Shown here: positions 13,693 to 14,150 of the stretch, piece after piece
How positions within the stretch are numbered: position 1 is the first letter of the stretch
How the letters are laid out: every line of letters begins with the position of its first letter
From: Candidatus Gribaldobacteria bacterium
GTDB taxonomy: Bacteria > Patescibacteriota > Minisyncoccia > Minisyncoccales > CG1-02-41-26
Assembly: GCA_026396775.1 (NCBI GenBank)
Contig: JAPLWD010000051.1
Location: forward strand, 1 to 14,150
Length of the DNA stretch: 14,150 nucleotides
Reading direction: 5' to 3'
Notes under the pieces: generated by a model
Told to the model about the DNA's origin: nothing
The model's database searches: none
The model's input: only the letters and a program-made list of their open reading frames with translations
Made by a program: the position numbers and the translations under genes

Positions 13693-14150
13693 GGTCGCTT
13701 TCTTAGAGATCTTAACCTTTTCAGGTCAGCCCCTGCTCTCGGTTTGCCAGATTTTGCATCTCTAATCAAAACGCCCTCTTCCTTGTAATTTTTCAACCCG
13801 TTAATTAAACGCGTCGTATCTGTAAAAACGATATTGCCCTCTTTATTTAGTTTATATTTAATCCCCATTAAACCTAAAACCTTTTTATACACCTCGTGGT
13901 CTTTACCCAAGCTATTCATTCTCTCGTATGAATCAATGGTTCCATTGACGATATACTCCAAACCATTTTTTAAATTATCTAATACTGTGCGATCATTATA
14001 ATTAACACCAGGAGCATTCTCCACACCGGATTCAAGTTTTCTTACTTCGTCATCAAACGCGCTGAATCCCTGTTCCCATTGGGAAAACGGCGGCAAATTA
14101 AATTTATCCAACATCCTAACGGCTCTGCGAGCCGAAGTAAATAATCTTGA
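13689..14150 (-). CDS. Unidentified protein, N-terminus beyond the right edge
   Basis: The frame is open from the right edge to TAA 13689-13691, 153 codons before the stop. The codons before the internal ATG at 14114 (SRLFTSARRAV) look as coding as those after it, so the gene probably starts outside the window. If not, the product is 141 residues. The segment is hydrophilic and mixed in secondary structure, with VLDNLKNGLEYIVNGTIDSY and YKKVLGLMGIKYKL, and a strongly basic C-terminus (LKRLRSLRKRP). No domain is recognised. It is convergent with uvrB and shares TTAG with it, and no terminator separates them. Confidence 0.65.
   Translation of the reverse strand, partial: SRLFTSARRAVRMLDKFNLPPFSQWEQGFSAFDDEVRKLESGVENAPGVNYNDRTVLDNLKNGLEYIVNGTIDSYERMNSLGKDHEVYKKVLGLMGIKYKLNKEGNIVFTDTTRLINGLKNYKEEGVLIRDAKSGKPRAGADLKRLRSLRKRP

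Noticed and set aside
14120..14134. Hairpin CGGCTC-TGC-GAGCCG near the right edge as a terminator.
   Set aside because: It lies inside an open coding frame and no T-run follows on either strand.

Overview
The window looks like a chromosomal segment of a small-genome, AT-rich bacterium, most likely Candidatus Patescibacteria (CPR, Parcubacteria-like). This rests on several inferred signs: compact genes with few clear Shine-Dalgarno sites, starts lying almost directly behind -10 boxes, a large glycine-rich exported protein, an HTH/LAGLIDADG-like gene of a type common in those genomes, and tRNA genes with and without encoded CCA side by side. No marker gene fixes the lineage. TGA is used as a stop (the methyltransferase gene) and no gene needs it as a sense codon.

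Left part (1-1956): a minus-strand gene for an exported, glycine-rich repetitive surface protein runs off the left edge. It contains a 107-base exact internal duplication with a 1104-base period. Behind it lie about 330 bases without a gene, holding hairpins and a short tRNA-Ser 3'-end-like word. Next is a minus-strand HAD-type phosphatase (1951-2946) with its terminator, then about 190 bases that look like the decayed 3' end of a plus-strand gene.

Centre (3155-9004): a tightly packed minus-strand operon with gaps of 1-8 bases, read from right to left. It encodes a small XRE regulator, an EcoRI-family adenine DNA methyltransferase, a coiled-coil DUF2130 protein with a visible PD-(D/E)XK nuclease signature, a DUF262 protein with a C-terminal HNH nuclease domain, and an AAA/ABC-type ATPase. 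The ATPase gene is broken: the segment that should carry Walker B is missing and the reading frame changes, so only an N-terminal piece and an out-of-frame C-terminal piece remain. The set looks like a restriction/defence cassette: the methyltransferase marks self, DUF2130 and DUF262-HNH are candidate effectors, the XRE protein controls expression, and the ATPase was a further effector or motor. I do not recognise this exact combination as a named system. It lies directly downstream of the 3' end of a tRNA-Ser gene, a classic landing site for integrating elements.

Right part (9005-14150): tRNA-Ser(CGA), tRNA-Ala(GGC) and tRNA-Arg(CCT), all minus strand, are interleaved with an HTH/LAGLIDADG-like gene whose stop codon lies inside tRNA-Ala, a small membrane protein, and a 56-residue basic protein. 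Then come two DNA-repair genes in divergent orientation, ruvA (minus) and uvrB (plus), separated by a 177-base near-symmetric inverted repeat that places the same sequence in front of both. A minus-strand gene of unknown function overlaps the end of uvrB by four bases and runs off the right edge.
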